64,000 nucleotides of DNA, taken from Salinigranum marinum. GTDB lineage: Archaea; Halobacteriota; Halobacteria; Halobacteriales; Haloferacaceae. The notes beneath the pieces are model-generated. The model ran no database searches. It was given only the letters and a program-made list of their open reading frames with translations, and had not been told where the DNA came from. The translations under genes and the position numbers were made by a program. The stretch lies in NCBI RefSeq assembly GCF_024228675.1, contig NZ_CP100461.1:3779398-3843397 (forward strand), written 5' to 3'. Numbering within the stretch: the first letter of the stretch is position 1; the number at the start of each line of letters is the position of its first letter. Below are positions 54,173-63,584 of this stretch, piece after piece.

Positions 54173-54303
54173 TCGACGGCTGGACGGTCGGTGCGGTGAC
54201 CGCGCCGCCCGGGCGACAGTTCGTTCTCCTCGGCTGTCACGTCGTGTTTCGCCGGTTCGCGGTGACCGCCGCCGCGACGGTCCGAGACGAGGTTTTCCCG
54301 GCG

Positions 54304-54477
54304 TCAGGTCCGCGCCCAGTGGACGAAGACGCCCCAGTAGCCGACGACGAGCGCGGCGAGGACGAGCCAGACGGGATCGGCCAGGGCTGGCTGGCCGACC
54401 AGACCGGCCTCCACGACGGCCATGCCGAGGCCGGTGAAGGCGGCTGCCACCCCGACCGCGAGACGTCGACGGCGCAT
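54304..54477 (-). CDS. 57-residue small membrane protein
   Basis: A short open frame ATG-TGA giving MRRRRLAVGVAAAFTGLGMA then a second hydrophobic helix (VWLVLAALVVGYWGVFVHW). Four N-terminal Arg and two helices fit a genuine tiny inner-membrane protein, and codon use is like the genome's. No family recognised; it could be missed in automated annotation. Confidence 0.5.
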   Translation of the reverse strand: MRRRRLAVGVAAAFTGLGMAVVEAGLVGQPALADPVWLVLAALVVGYWGVFVHWART

Positions 54478-54706
54478 GCGCTACGAATCGACGGGTGACA
54501 GACATATGCGTATCGGTCTCCGTACGACCGCTGCGTGCCCGGCCTCGTCGGACGCTCCCGTCTCGTCCGGCGACCGTCACGGTTCCGGGGGAGTTCGGCG
54601 CTCACTCTATCTCCCCGAGACGGCTCTCGTCGGCCGCGTTTCAGGGTTATCGCGGATGATGCGCGGATAGCAATCCACATTAACCCCGAACTACAACGTG
54701 GCGGAT

Positions 54707-55942
54707 ATGAGCCAGTCGTATGTGATCATCGGCGACGGCATCGCGGGTTCGTCCGCGGCCGAGACGCTCCGTGAGGAGGCGCCAGACGCCGATGTCACCG
54801 TCATCACAGACGAGGGCGAGGCCCTGTACAACCGGATCCTCATCAAGGAGTTCGCCAAAGGCAAACTCCCCGAGGCCCCCATCTCCATCCACAGCGACTC
54901 GTGGTACGACGACCGCGACATCGACCTCCGCCTCAACACGGTCGTGACGAACGTCGACCCCGACGCGCACACCCTCGCGACCCACGAGGGCGAGGAGATC
55001 GAGTACGACAAACTCCTCGTCGCCACGGGCGGGACCCCGACCCAGTTGCCCGTCGAGAACTCCGACGCCGAGGGCATCCACCACTTCTGGACGTTTCAGG
55101 ACGCCCGCGCCATCCGCGAACACGCCGAACAGTCCGAGACCGGCGTGGTCGTCGGTGCCGGCCTCCTGGGGATCGACCTCGCGGCCATCTGCGCCGCACA
55201 GGGCATCGACGCACACTACCTGATGCGCGGCGAGTGCTGGTGGCGCTACGCGCTGTCGCCAGACGGTGCCGAGATCATCCACGACGCCCTCGAAGAGCGC
55301 GGCGTCACCCCCGTCTTTGGATCGGGTGTCGACCGCTTCGAGACCGACGACGACGGCCACGTCGTCTCGACCGTCGACCCCAACGGCGACCGCTACGACT
55401 CGGCGTTCGTCGGCATCGCGATCGGCCTCGACTTCAACGCCGAACTCCTCCAGGGCACCGACGTCGAGTGCGACGACGGGGTCGTCGTCGACGAGTATAT
55501 GCGGACGAACGACGACGACATCTTCGCCGCGGGCGACATCACGCAGTTCCACGACGTTATCCTCGGCGAGCGGACCCAAAACGGCGCGTGGGGGAGCGCG
55601 AAAGAGCAGGGGACCATCGCCGCGAAGAACATGGTCGACTACGCCTCCGAGGAGTTCCGCTGGGTCTCGTCGTACTCGATCACGCACTTCGACTTCCCGT
55701 TCCTCTCCTTCGGCCACCCGACCCTCGGCGACGACGAGGCCGAGCGACGCTACGAGGACGACACCTGGCGGCGCATCACGTTCAAGGATGGCAAGATCAT
55801 CGGCGGCGTCCTCGTCGGCGACCTCTCGGCGCAGTCGGCGTACAAGAAGCTGATGCGCGAAGAGCGCGTCGTCTCCGACCAGAAGGACGTCCTCTTGGAG
55901 AAGCGTGTCGACCTCGACAAGGTCGCCCCGGCCCAGCAGTAA
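54707..55942 (+). CDS. NAD(P)/FAD-dependent oxidoreductase (NirB/nitric-oxide-reductase-like flavoprotein)
   Basis: 411 residues. FAD site GDGIAGSSAAE (residues 8-18), NAD site VVVGAGLLGIDLA (about 147-159) and a late FAD motif IFAAGDITQFHD. Similar to rubredoxin reductase and the small flavoprotein subunit of nitrite reductases; no second redox cofactor domain. Partner unknown. The ATG at 54707 is preferred over a GTG 9 bp earlier because the FAD motif begins close to it. Confidence 0.88.
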   Translation: MSQSYVIIGDGIAGSSAAETLREEAPDADVTVITDEGEALYNRILIKEFAKGKLPEAPISIHSDSWYDDRDIDLRLNTVVTNVDPDAHTLATHEGEEIEYDKLLVATGGTPTQLPVENSDAEGIHHFWTFQDARAIREHAEQSETGVVVGAGLLGIDLAAICAAQGIDAHYLMRGECWWRYALSPDGAEIIHDALEERGVTPVFGSGVDRFETDDDGHVVSTVDPNGDRYDSAFVGIAIGLDFNAELLQGTDVECDDGVVVDEYMRTNDDDIFAAGDITQFHDVILGERTQNGAWGSAKEQGTIAAKNMVDYASEEFRWVSSYSITHFDFPFLSFGHPTLGDDEAERRYEDDTWRRITFKDGKIIGGVLVGDLSAQSAYKKLMREERVVSDQKDVLLEKRVDLDKVAPAQQ

Positions 55943-55991
55943 GCCGACTCGGAAACGAAGCCGTTTTTCCGCCGCCCGCGTATCGAAGGGT

Positions 55992-56411
55992 ATGGACGGC
56001 GGCGACACGGGTGGGACGATGACACTCGCCTTCGAACTCGACGCGCTCAAAGCGGTCGCGGATCCGGGGGCAGTGTTCTCCGACGCCCGACAGTGGACCA
56101 AGTACGTCGGCGTCGTGAGCGACCAGCCCACGTACGTCGTGACCAACTACACCCGGAAACACCGGGTTCGGCAGGACTTCTTCTCGGGCCCGCGCGGGGT
56201 GATAGAGAGCCTCGAGAACGTCAAACGGCAGTTCGACACCGACCGGCACGTCCTCGTCGGCACCACCGACGAGGACCGCGCGGCCGCCGAGGAGACCGAC
56301 TGGGAGTTCCTCCCGGTCGAGCAGGCGGCCGAGGCCGCCGGCTGGACGCTCGGCGACGAGGAGAGCGAGGACGACCCCTTCGAGGACGACGGCCGCGGCG
56401 ACTGGCCCTGA
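55992..56411 (+). CDS. conserved haloarchaeal protein of unknown function
   Basis: 139 residues, acidic, cytosolic. The sequence MTLAFELDALKAVADPGAVF with a central YVVTNYTRKHRVRQDFFSGPRG matches a family I believe is called DUF7124, from memory. An alternative start at the second ATG (56019) is possible. An acidic tail ends the protein. Convergent with the next gene, only 2 bp apart. Confidence 0.7.
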   Translation: MDGGDTGGTMTLAFELDALKAVADPGAVFSDARQWTKYVGVVSDQPTYVVTNYTRKHRVRQDFFSGPRGVIESLENVKRQFDTDRHVLVGTTDEDRAAAEETDWEFLPVEQAAEAAGWTLGDEESEDDPFEDDGRGDWP

Positions 56412-56413
56412 CG

Positions 56414-57190
56414 TTACACGCCCAGGGCGTCGGTCGTCGGCCGGGTTCCCCGCGACGGGTCGATTCCGTCACGGAGCTGGACGAACGCGTCCGACAGCAC
56501 CGCGAGGAGGTACAGCGTCGCGACGACGTTGACCATCGCGACGACGACCCCGGCGAGCCCGCCGGAGCCGGACGCGAGCACGAACCCGAGGCCGAAGCTG
56601 ACGACGAACGTCGCGACGACGATCGCGACGAGGAGCACGACGACGAGGAGGAAGAGCCGGATTCGGTTCCCCTTCGTGAGCCGCCAACTGCGTCGCATCG
56701 CCGTGAGGAAGTTCACGTTCTCGACGGCGACGAACTGCACCATGAACAGGAGCCCGACGTACGCAACGATGCCGGGGACGACGAGCAGGAGCGTTCCGAG
56801 GCCGACGACGAGCGCGAACGCGATCCCGCCGACGACGACGTTGACGACCGCGAACGGCATGCGTTCGGTCAGGAACCGACGGGGGACGTGCGCGCGCTCG
56901 CCGGCGACGAACGTGCGGATGGCGACCACGCTGATGACCGCCGCCGTGAGCAGCGCGAGCGCGGCCAGTCCGCCCGCGACGACGCCGGGCACCGGAAGCG
57001 TCACCAGCCCCGGGGTGGCCGACCCGACGCCCGGCGGCGTCAGCCCGGCGAGGAGTGGCTGCAACAGGGTGTTGAAACTCAGCTGGTAGACGAGCATCGT
57101 CGCCGCGTACGCGGCGAGGACCACGGCACCGGCCCGGCTGACGAGCAGGCCAGCGCCTCGTTTCAGTGCGCGTCCGAGTTGGAGGGACAT
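56414..57190 (-). CDS. multi-span membrane protein of unknown function
   Basis: 258 residues with about six helices, strongly Val/Ala/Leu-rich; a cytosolic loop [16 protein letters not shown] lies between helices, as in haloarchaeal membrane proteins annotated as glycerophosphodiester phosphodiesterase membrane-domain-like. No catalytic motif. CAATAAAAC (57214-57222) at the TATA position. Divergent from mptA. Confidence 0.7.
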   Translation of the reverse strand: MSLQLGRALKRGAGLLVSRAGAVVLAAYAATMLVYQLSFNTLLQPLLAGLTPPGVGSATPGLVTLPVPGVVAGGLAALALLTAAVISVVAIRTFVAGERAHVPRRFLTERMPFAVVNVVVGGIAFALVVGLGTLLLVVPGIVAYVGLLFMVQFVAVENVNFLTAMRRSWRLTKGNRIRLFLLVVVLLVAIVVATFVVSFGLGFVLASGSGGLAGVVVAMVNVVATLYLLAVLSDAFVQLRDGIDPSRGTRPTTDALGV

Positions 57191-57213
57191 GCTCCAGCAC
57201 GTCGTCTTTATGG

Positions 57214-57222
57214 CAATAAAAC
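57214..57222 (-). promoter_or_regulatory. TATA box of the membrane-protein gene
   Basis: GTTTTATTG on the minus strand, 24-32 bp before the ATG at 57190. Confidence 0.5.
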
Positions 57223-57308
57223 GGTGTCGAACCGGTGACAGTCCGGACGGTTGCTGGTCGAGTCACCCCATCGAAAGCCCTAATCAAACCGGGTCCTTGA
57301 CTCCGGTA

Positions 57309-58235
57309 ATGAGTCATCAGCTGCCCGACGTGCAGGCGACTCGCCCCGACGTCACCGTTGGACTGAGCCAGGTCGGCGTGACCGGCGTCGAGAAGCTCGT
57401 GAAGATCGCCCGCAACGGCAAGCGCCCGCTCGTTCTGATGGCGGAGTTCGAGGTGTTCGTCGATCTCCCCGGGGGAAGGAAGGGAATCGACATGAGCCGG
57501 AACATGCAGGTCATCGACGAGATCCTCGAAGAGGCGGTCTCGGAGCCGGCGTACCGGGTCGAAGACGTCTGCGGCGACGCCGCCGAACGCCTCCTGGCCA
57601 AACACGACTACACCTCGACGGCGGAGGTCCACATGGAGGCCGAACTCATCCTCAAGGAGGACACGCCCGCGAGCGGCCTCGCGACCCAGAGCAGCGTCGA
57701 CATCATCGCCTCGGCGACGGCCACCGACGAGGGGACCCGCGAGGAGATCGGCGCGCGCGTCGTCGGCATGACCGTCTGTCCCTGCTCGCAAGGGATGTCG
57801 GCCTCCCGTGCCCGCGAGACGCTCCTCGACCTCGGCGTCGACGAGGAGACGACCGAGGAGTTCTTAGAGGCAGTGCCCCAGCCGGGCCACTCACAGCGCG
57901 GCCACGCCACGCTGACCGTGACGAGCGAGGGGTCGCCGGACGTCGACCTCATCGACCTCATCGACATCGCACGCGACGCGATGAGCGCGCGGATCTACAA
58001 CCTCGCGAAGCGCCCCGACGAGGATCACATGACCTACCACGCCCACGCGAACGCGAAATTCGTCGAGGACTGCGTCCGCTCGATCGCCGAGGGCGTCGTC
58101 GACGAGTTCGATCACCTGCCGGACGACGCGGTCGTCCACATGAAGCAGTCGAACGACGAGTCCATCCACCAGCACAACGCCCACGCCGAGCGCGAACTGA
58201 CGATGGGCACGCTCCGCGAGGAGCTCCGGCTGTAA
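57309..58235 (+). CDS. mptA: GTP cyclohydrolase MptA
   Basis: 308 residues. Fe(II)-dependent GTP cyclohydrolase of the archaeal type that makes 7,8-dihydroneopterin 2',3'-cyclic phosphate, the first step to the archaeal pterin. Features: [20 protein letters not shown] at the N-terminus, [35 protein letters not shown] (likely zinc/iron ligands Cys), and HNAHAERE near the C-terminus. With the Mer-like enzyme and the cyclo-ligase elsewhere in the window it points to C1-pterin metabolism. Confidence 0.92.
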   Translation: MSHQLPDVQATRPDVTVGLSQVGVTGVEKLVKIARNGKRPLVLMAEFEVFVDLPGGRKGIDMSRNMQVIDEILEEAVSEPAYRVEDVCGDAAERLLAKHDYTSTAEVHMEAELILKEDTPASGLATQSSVDIIASATATDEGTREEIGARVVGMTVCPCSQGMSASRARETLLDLGVDEETTEEFLEAVPQPGHSQRGHATLTVTSEGSPDVDLIDLIDIARDAMSARIYNLAKRPDEDHMTYHAHANAKFVEDCVRSIAEGVVDEFDHLPDDAVVHMKQSNDESIHQHNAHAERELTMGTLREELRL

Positions 58236-58239
58236 CGTC

Positions 58240-59043
58240 TCACAACGACAGCGGCTCGGCCTCGACCCACCGTTCGTCGAACGCCTCTCTGAGGTTCGCC
58301 GCGAACTCGGGGTCCTTGAGATCGATCATCGCGAAGGCTTGTGCCGGGTCGAGCGGGTTCGGCACCTCGATGCACACCTCCACGTCGTCGATGAGATTGA
58401 ACGTCCCCGACACCTCGCTCGCGACGCGCGCCTCGAACCCCTCGTTCGTCACGAGGCGCGCGTGGTAGTCGTCCCACACGGTCTCTGGAAGCGACTCGAC
58501 GAGCCCCGGCGAGAGCAACAGGGACGCGCGGACCCCGCGGTCGAGTGCCTCGTCGAGCCGGTCGACGACCCGTCCGCTGACCTGACCGATGTCGAACTGC
58601 GGCGAGGGTGTCCCGGCGACCATGACGAGCCGCTCGTCGGCGGCCGCCAGCCGTTCGACGAGCAGATCCCCGCTCTCGTCGGGGCCGATAGCGGCGGTCC
58701 AGAACTGCTCGTCGACCGCGCCCCGCGCGTCGAGTTCCTCGGAGAGCTCCTCCACGACGGCCTCGTACTGCTCCACCTTCCGTTCGAGCTCAGCTCGTTT
58801 GTCGCCCAAGAGCCGTTCGAGCCCCGTCTCCGGCTCCACGGCGACGTACTTCTTCGGGCGGCTCGCCGCCTGGCTCCGAACGAGGCCGTCCTGTTCGAGG
58901 CCGTTGAGAACGTCGTAGACCCGGCCCATCGGCACGTCGCTCGTCCGCGAGAGCTCCTTGGCGGTCGTCGGTCCGAGGTCGAGGAGCGACCGGTACGAGC
59001 GGGCTTCGTACTCGGACAGGCCGAGGTCACGCAGTGTCGCCAT
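58240..59043 (-). CDS. TrmB-family transcriptional regulator
   Basis: 267 residues. N-terminal winged helix-turn-helix (LRDLGLSEYEARSYRSLLDL, TTAKELSRTSDVPMGRVYDVL) and helical linker, then a C-terminal sugar/effector-binding-like region (LVERLAAADERLVMVAGT). TrmB proteins control sugar and central metabolism genes in archaea; this one's targets are unknown. AGATATAAAC (59064-59073) 21-30 bp upstream is a strong TATA box, so leaderless. It sits 4 bp after the convergent mptA stop. Confidence 0.88.
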   Translation of the reverse strand: MATLRDLGLSEYEARSYRSLLDLGPTTAKELSRTSDVPMGRVYDVLNGLEQDGLVRSQAASRPKKYVAVEPETGLERLLGDKRAELERKVEQYEAVVEELSEELDARGAVDEQFWTAAIGPDESGDLLVERLAAADERLVMVAGTPSPQFDIGQVSGRVVDRLDEALDRGVRASLLLSPGLVESLPETVWDDYHARLVTNEGFEARVASEVSGTFNLIDDVEVCIEVPNPLDPAQAFAMIDLKDPEFAANLREAFDERWVEAEPLSL

Positions 59044-59063
59044 ACACGCCCGTACCCTCGGAC

Positions 59064-59073
59064 AGATATAAAC
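59064..59073 (-). promoter_or_regulatory. TATA box of the TrmB-family gene
   Basis: GTTTATATCT on the minus strand, 21-30 bp before the ATG at 59043. Confidence 0.55.
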
Positions 59074-59173
59074 ACGTCGTCAGTTTACTCTCGTTCTTCC
59101 GGCTCCCCGGTCTCGAGTCCACACTCGTCGGTCGATTCTCCCGGAGGCCGTCGTCGACGCCCGGCGAGGCCGC

Positions 59174-60814
59174 CTACCTGAGCGCCGACACCTCGGCCAT
59201 CAGCTCGTCGGGCGTCGTCGCCGTGCGGCGGTCGTCGCCGACGCGGACCGCCGCGGCGTCGCGCTCGCCCGGGACGACCACCTTCTCGTGGTCGGCCACG
59301 CGGAGCGCCGCGCGGTGGAGATCCCCACCGTCGGGAACCTCGATGACGAGCGCCGGCCGGCAGAGCCGCGCCGCGACCGAGCCGTAGCCGGCGACCTGGA
59401 TCCCGAAGCGATCGGTCGCGCCCGCGAAGGCCGCGACGACCTCCCGGGCGACCGTCTCGTACCTGTTCTCGCCGGTGAGCGCCGCGAGATCCAGACAGAC
59501 CTCCGCGAGTTCGACGTTGCCGTCGATCGGCCGGAGCGGCCGGTCGAGCAACCCCTCGCCCGCCGCGGGACCGTCGCGGAACGAGCCGTCGTCGTGGAGC
59601 GCCTCGATCGCGTGGTCGACGACCGCGCGCGCGGTCTCTCTGCCCTCGCCGAGCACCTGCTCGGCGCGGCAAAAGGCCGCGGCGACCCGCGCGTGCTCCT
59701 CCAGGAGGCCGCGCTCGCCGGCCTCGTCGCCGTCGCGGTAGCGAGTCACGACCCCGTCCACGACGAGTTCCGCGCGGAGGTGGTCGAGCACGCGCTCGGC
59801 GGCGTCGCGCGCGGCCTCGTCGTCGGTGTACGCGGCCAGGGTGAGAAACGCCTCCGCGGCGAGGCCGTTGTCGCCGGCGTACACCGTCAGGTCGCGCCGC
59901 GGCGGGGCGACGGCCGCGCGCTCGTCGGCGGCGAGCGCGTAGTAGTCGGACTCGTCGGCGGGGCCGAGGCTTCCGCCGACAGCCCGGCCGGTCCAGAGGT
60001 CGTCGGTGAGAAAGTCCACCGTCGAACGGGCGGTCTCGCGGTAGGCGTCGTCGCCGGTGTAGAGGTAGCCGTTCGCGAACGCCCGGACGAGCGCCGCGTT
60101 CGTCGCGAGCAGTTTCTCGTGGGCGACGTCGCTCCAGTCCCGGGAGCCGGCGTAGCGGAAGAAGCCGCCGTCGACCTCGTCGAAGAGCCGTCGCTGGATC
60201 ACGTCGAGCGTCGACAGCGCCTGGTGGCGTTCGCGCTTGAGGGCGAACTCGATCGTCCGGGGGAGCGGGAACTTCGCGTCCGTCCCCCAGCCGGCGAACT
60301 CGTGGTCGTACTGCGCCTCCAGTTGGCCCGCGAGGTGTTCTTCGATCCGTCCCGTGACCTCGCCCGCTGGCGTGGGGTCGCCGGCGAGCGCCCGAGGGAC
60401 GCTCCCCGCGTCGCGTCCGCGCTCGGCCCACGTCTCGCGGATCCGGTCGACCACCTGTTTCATCCCGTCGGGACCGAGATAGGTCGCGCCCGTGAGCACC
60501 TCGCCCGCGGGCGTGCAGAAGACGGTCGACGGGAAGCCGCCCATGTTGTACCGTTCTCGAACCCGAGGATGGCGGTCGATGTCGACGCGGACCGGAACGT
60601 AGCCGTCCCTGACGGCGGCCGCCACCCTGGGGTCGGCGTAAGTCTCCCGCTCCATCTCGTGACAGGCGCTACACCACGTCGCGGTCAGCGACAGCAGGAG
60701 AGGGACGTCGCGCTCGCGCGCCTCGTCGAACGCGTCCGTCCCCCACTCGCGCCAGTCGACGCCGACCACTGGCTCGCTCTCGTTCGCGTCCGCGCCCGCG
60801 CCCTCGTCGTCCAT
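59174..60814 (-). CDS. YyaL/SSP411-type thioredoxin-domain protein
   Basis: 546 residues. N-terminal thioredoxin-like (DUF255) domain with the CxxC motif in ATWCSACHEMERETYADP (Cys near residue 50) and GGFPSTVFCTPAGE, then a long alpha/alpha-barrel part (LFDEVDGGFFRYAGSRDW, KLLATNAALVRAFANGYLYTGD, AGDNGLAAEAFLTLA). The start at 60814 (MDDEGAGADANESE) is chosen because the residues before are not family-like. Somewhat shorter than many members. Function uncertain, perhaps cofactor- or sugar-related. Confidence 0.88.
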   Translation of the reverse strand: MDDEGAGADANESEPVVGVDWREWGTDAFDEARERDVPLLLSLTATWCSACHEMERETYADPRVAAAVRDGYVPVRVDIDRHPRVRERYNMGGFPSTVFCTPAGEVLTGATYLGPDGMKQVVDRIRETWAERGRDAGSVPRALAGDPTPAGEVTGRIEEHLAGQLEAQYDHEFAGWGTDAKFPLPRTIEFALKRERHQALSTLDVIQRRLFDEVDGGFFRYAGSRDWSDVAHEKLLATNAALVRAFANGYLYTGDDAYRETARSTVDFLTDDLWTGRAVGGSLGPADESDYYALAADERAAVAPPRRDLTVYAGDNGLAAEAFLTLAAYTDDEAARDAAERVLDHLRAELVVDGVVTRYRDGDEAGERGLLEEHARVAAAFCRAEQVLGEGRETARAVVDHAIEALHDDGSFRDGPAAGEGLLDRPLRPIDGNVELAEVCLDLAALTGENRYETVAREVVAAFAGATDRFGIQVAGYGSVAARLCRPALVIEVPDGGDLHRAALRVADHEKVVVPGERDAAAVRVGDDRRTATTPDELMAEVSALR

Positions 60815-60938
60815 GCTCGCGGGTGGGAAGTGGAGGGGTAAAGCCCCTCGGGATTCGTGTGATCCGGCGGTGGACCGGCCGGGGCCCGATGGCGACGGGT
60901 GCAGAAAGGCTATCTGTCCGGACCAGCAAGTCGACTCT

Positions 60939-61436
60939 ATGCCGCGCACGCGCTGGATCATCGCGTCCTTGCTCCTCATCCCGCTCGCGGACGCACTGTT
61001 CCTCGTGGTCGTCTCGGACTTCATCGGGTGGAAGGCCACCGTCGCGCTCGTCGTCCTGACGGGGCTCGTCGGGATGCTGCTCGTCCGCGCCGAGGGTCGA
61101 CACACGCTCCGGGCGCTCCAGCGGAAGGTCGGGACCGGCGACCTCCCGACGAACGAACTGATGGACGGCGGGTTGCTTATCGCCGCCGGGGCGTTCCTCC
61201 TCACCCCCGGACTGGTGACCGACACCATCGGCTTTCTCATCGCCGTGCCGCTCACGCGCTACCCCATCCGGGAGTTCCTCAAACGGCTCGTCGTCGAGCC
61301 GTATCTCGACCGGCGCATGGACGGCTTCGTCTCGGGGACCGTCTGGACCGCCGGCTTCCCGCAGGACGGCGGATCGCGCCCCGCTGGCGACTACGTCGAC
61401 GTCGACGGCGGCCCGGTGAACGAGGACAACCGGTGA
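60939..61436 (+). CDS. FxsA-family membrane protein
   Basis: 165 residues with three helices (WIIASLLLIPLADALFLVVV, ATVALVVLTGLVGMLLV, LTPGLVTDTIGFLIAVPLT). The core matches FxsA, which in E. coli counters phage-T7 exclusion by F plasmids; its archaeal role is unknown. Followed by an acidic Gly-rich tail. Divergent from the thioredoxin-domain gene. Confidence 0.85.
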   Translation: MPRTRWIIASLLLIPLADALFLVVVSDFIGWKATVALVVLTGLVGMLLVRAEGRHTLRALQRKVGTGDLPTNELMDGGLLIAAGAFLLTPGLVTDTIGFLIAVPLTRYPIREFLKRLVVEPYLDRRMDGFVSGTVWTAGFPQDGGSRPAGDYVDVDGGPVNEDNR

Positions 61437-61458
61437 CGGCGCGGTGGTGAAAGGAAAC

Positions 61459-61467
61459 TCTTAAACA
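61459..61467 (+). promoter_or_regulatory. promoter of the tRNA gene
   Basis: TCTTAAACA, 33-41 bp before the tRNA 5' end; typical TATA box for an archaeal tRNA. Confidence 0.55.
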
Positions 61468-61499
61468 AACCAGCGCGCAACGACTGAATGCGCTCACCT

Positions 61500-61573
61500 G
61501 GGCCAATAGCTCAGTCAGGTTGAGCGCTCGGCTGATAACCGGGAGGTCCGCGGTTCAAATCCGCGTTGGCCCA
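61500..61573 (+). tRNA. tRNA-Ile (anticodon GAT)
   Basis: 74 nt. The acceptor stem is GGGCCAA with TTGGCCC, discriminator A; the D arm contains AGCTC...GAGC, the anticodon stem-loop CGGCTGATAACCG gives anticodon GAT, and the T arm has CGCGGTTCAAATCCGCG. No intron and no encoded CCA. Unlike many tRNAs it is not used as an integration site here: no duplicated 3' end is visible nearby. Confidence 0.95.
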
Positions 61574-61582
61574 CCTCCAAAA

Positions 61583-61631
61583 CGGACGGTCTCTGGCCGT
61601 CCGGGATGGGTGGGGAACAACTCCCCAGCCA
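61583..61631 (+). terminator. two hairpins behind the tRNA
   Basis: CGGACGG (61583-61589) pairs with CCGTCCG (61597-61603) with a 7-nt loop, then TGGGGA and TCCCCA form a second hairpin around ACAAC (61611-61627). No strong T-run follows. May be RNA 3'-end processing or termination structure. Confidence 0.35.
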
Positions 61632-61760
61632 CCTAACTTCGGCTTCCACTCTCCTGGAGAGACGTCCCTCCTCGGCGACCGTCAGGGCTGTGCCGACACT
61701 GCGCTTCGTCCGTTCGTGTCACCTGTTCCGACCATCATTATCACCTGTCGTTCCGCGGTG

Positions 61761-61770
61761 CTAAACTTTA
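61761..61770 (+). promoter_or_regulatory. TATA-like element of the surface-protein gene
   Basis: CTAAACTTTA, 27-36 bp before the ATG at 61797. Confidence 0.45.
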
Positions 61771-61796
61771 GGTATCACCCAACATGACGGAATCGT

Positions 61797-63344
61797 ATGT
61801 CATCTAGAGTCGTTCTCGTGGTCGTTCTCCTCGTCGTCACGTCGGTCGGGGCCGGCGTCGCCGGTGCCGACACACCGTCGCTCTCGCTGACGGTCGACGG
61901 CGAGCAGGCGTCTAGCGGCCAGGAGTTCGTCCTCAACCGCAACCCCGACTTCGGTATCGAGGCATCGGCCGCCGAACCGATCGAGAGCGTCGTGGTCCGA
62001 CTCAACGGCGAGTCGGTCCGCACGTTCTCGCCGGACGGCACGGAGTTCTCCCGGGTGTTCGTCGCACAGCTCGAAGACAACGAGCAGAACACGGTGAACG
62101 TCATCGTGCGCGACAGCGCCGGCGGTGTCGAATCGCGCCAGATCACGATCACGAAAGACGGCGTCGGCCCGTTCATCGGCTTCGAGTCGCCGTTCCAGAG
62201 CCAGCTAGGGTCGCGGCCACCGACGCAGGCGTCCGAGACGAACTCGCGGCTGACGTTCGCGGGCAGTTTCGAGGACATCACCGGCGTCGAGACGATCGCG
62301 ATCGAGCGGCGGCACTTCTACACGACCCTCAACGAGGAGCGGGTCGCGACGTCGAACCAGCAGCTCAGCGACCCCGGCTCGTCGTTCTCGATGGACGTGT
62401 TCCTCGGCTACGGCCGGAACGAGATCACGATCACGATGACCGACCGGCTACAGAACACCCGGACGTACACCATCGACTTCAGGATCAACGACCGGAGCGC
62501 CCCGGAACTCTCGATGGACGAGACGCCCACGGAGATCCGGAACAGCTCGATCGTTCTGTCCGGGCAGGCCACGGACAACGTGCAGGTGGACGAGGTGACC
62601 TACTCGATCGAGGGGAGCGTCGACTCCGCGACGCTCGTCGTATCCGAAGGTGACGGTGCGGATCCGGCTCGGCAGTCGATCGACTTCGAACAGCGAGTCC
62701 CGCTCGGGCCCGGCGAGAACGTCATCCGCGTGACCGCCCGCGACGTCTCCGGCCGGACGTCGACCGTGCGCCGTACCGTCGTCTACAACGACACGGTCGT
62801 CCCCGAGATGTCGATCGCGAGCGCCGTCTCGGAGTCCGGCAGCGTCCGGTTCGACGGCTTCGTTCGGTACGGCTCGTTCAAGCGCGTCTCGGTCGAAACG
62901 GTCGACCCCGAGACGGGCGAGACGCTCGACTTCAAACAGGTGTACCAGGGTGAGACGACCGGCGGGAACGTGAGCTTCGACGAACAGATGGCGGCGGTCG
63001 AAGACGGACCGACGGAGGTCGTCGTCCGCGCCGTCGACAACGAGGACGAAGAACACGTCCGGAGCGTGACCGTCGAACCCGGGAGCCGGGTCGACGCGAG
63101 TTCGGCGTCGAACGAGGAGTCGGACGGAGCCGGCGAGCGTGACGGCGACGCCGGGACCGAGAGCGACAACGCGAACGACGAGTCGGGTGGCGGAGACAGT
63201 GCGAGTAACGGCAACGGCGGCAGCGACAACAACAGCGGCGGGGCGACGTCGACGCCCACGGTCATCCCGGGCTTCGGAGTCGGTCACGCGCTCGTCGCCG
63301 CCGTCTCGGCCGCGCTGCTCTTGGCCCGACGCCGCAACCGCTGA
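61797..63344 (+). CDS. cell-surface protein with PGF-CTERM anchor
   Basis: 515 residues. N-terminal Sec signal (VVLVVVLLVVTSVGAGVAGA), several Ig-like beta repeats with the RINDRSAPELSMDETPTEI and VTARDVSGRTSTVRRTVV patterns, an acidic Asn/Gly/Ser-rich linker (probable glycosylation region), and a C-terminal PGFGVGHALVAAVSAALLLARRRNR, the PGF-CTERM signal processed by archaeosortase A. A surface or S-layer-associated protein. A TATA-like CTAAACTTTA (61761-61770) precedes it; an out-of-frame ATG (61784) lies just before the start. Confidence 0.9.
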   Translation: MSSRVVLVVVLLVVTSVGAGVAGADTPSLSLTVDGEQASSGQEFVLNRNPDFGIEASAAEPIESVVVRLNGESVRTFSPDGTEFSRVFVAQLEDNEQNTVNVIVRDSAGGVESRQITITKDGVGPFIGFESPFQSQLGSRPPTQASETNSRLTFAGSFEDITGVETIAIERRHFYTTLNEERVATSNQQLSDPGSSFSMDVFLGYGRNEITITMTDRLQNTRTYTIDFRINDRSAPELSMDETPTEIRNSSIVLSGQATDNVQVDEVTYSIEGSVDSATLVVSEGDGADPARQSIDFEQRVPLGPGENVIRVTARDVSGRTSTVRRTVVYNDTVVPEMSIASAVSESGSVRFDGFVRYGSFKRVSVETVDPETGETLDFKQVYQGETTGGNVSFDEQMAAVEDGPTEVVVRAVDNEDEEHVRSVTVEPGSRVDASSASNEESDGAGERDGDAGTESDNANDESGGGDSASNGNGGSDNNSGGATSTPTVIPGFGVGHALVAAVSAALLLARRRNR

Positions 63345-63584
63345 ACCGCACAGTTCTGCTTCGACTGCTCGACTGCAGACCCCGATCTGTCGTCTCCTCG
63401 TTCTTCGCCGTCTCGCCTCGTCGGCCGTTCGGCTCCCGGTCGATTCTCCGTTCGCCATCAGGGTGGTTCTCCGTTCGACTTCCGAACCCGGCGGCCGCAC
63501 GCCGTCCGCCACCCCGTTCTCGCCGGAGTCACGAGCGACCGAGAGAGGAGCGACCGCCTCTCCGTGTTCGGTGCTCTCGACGTC

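Noticed and set aside
61500-61573. tRNA-Ile as an integration site
   Set aside because: No duplicated tRNA 3' end or integrase is visible in the flanking sequence.
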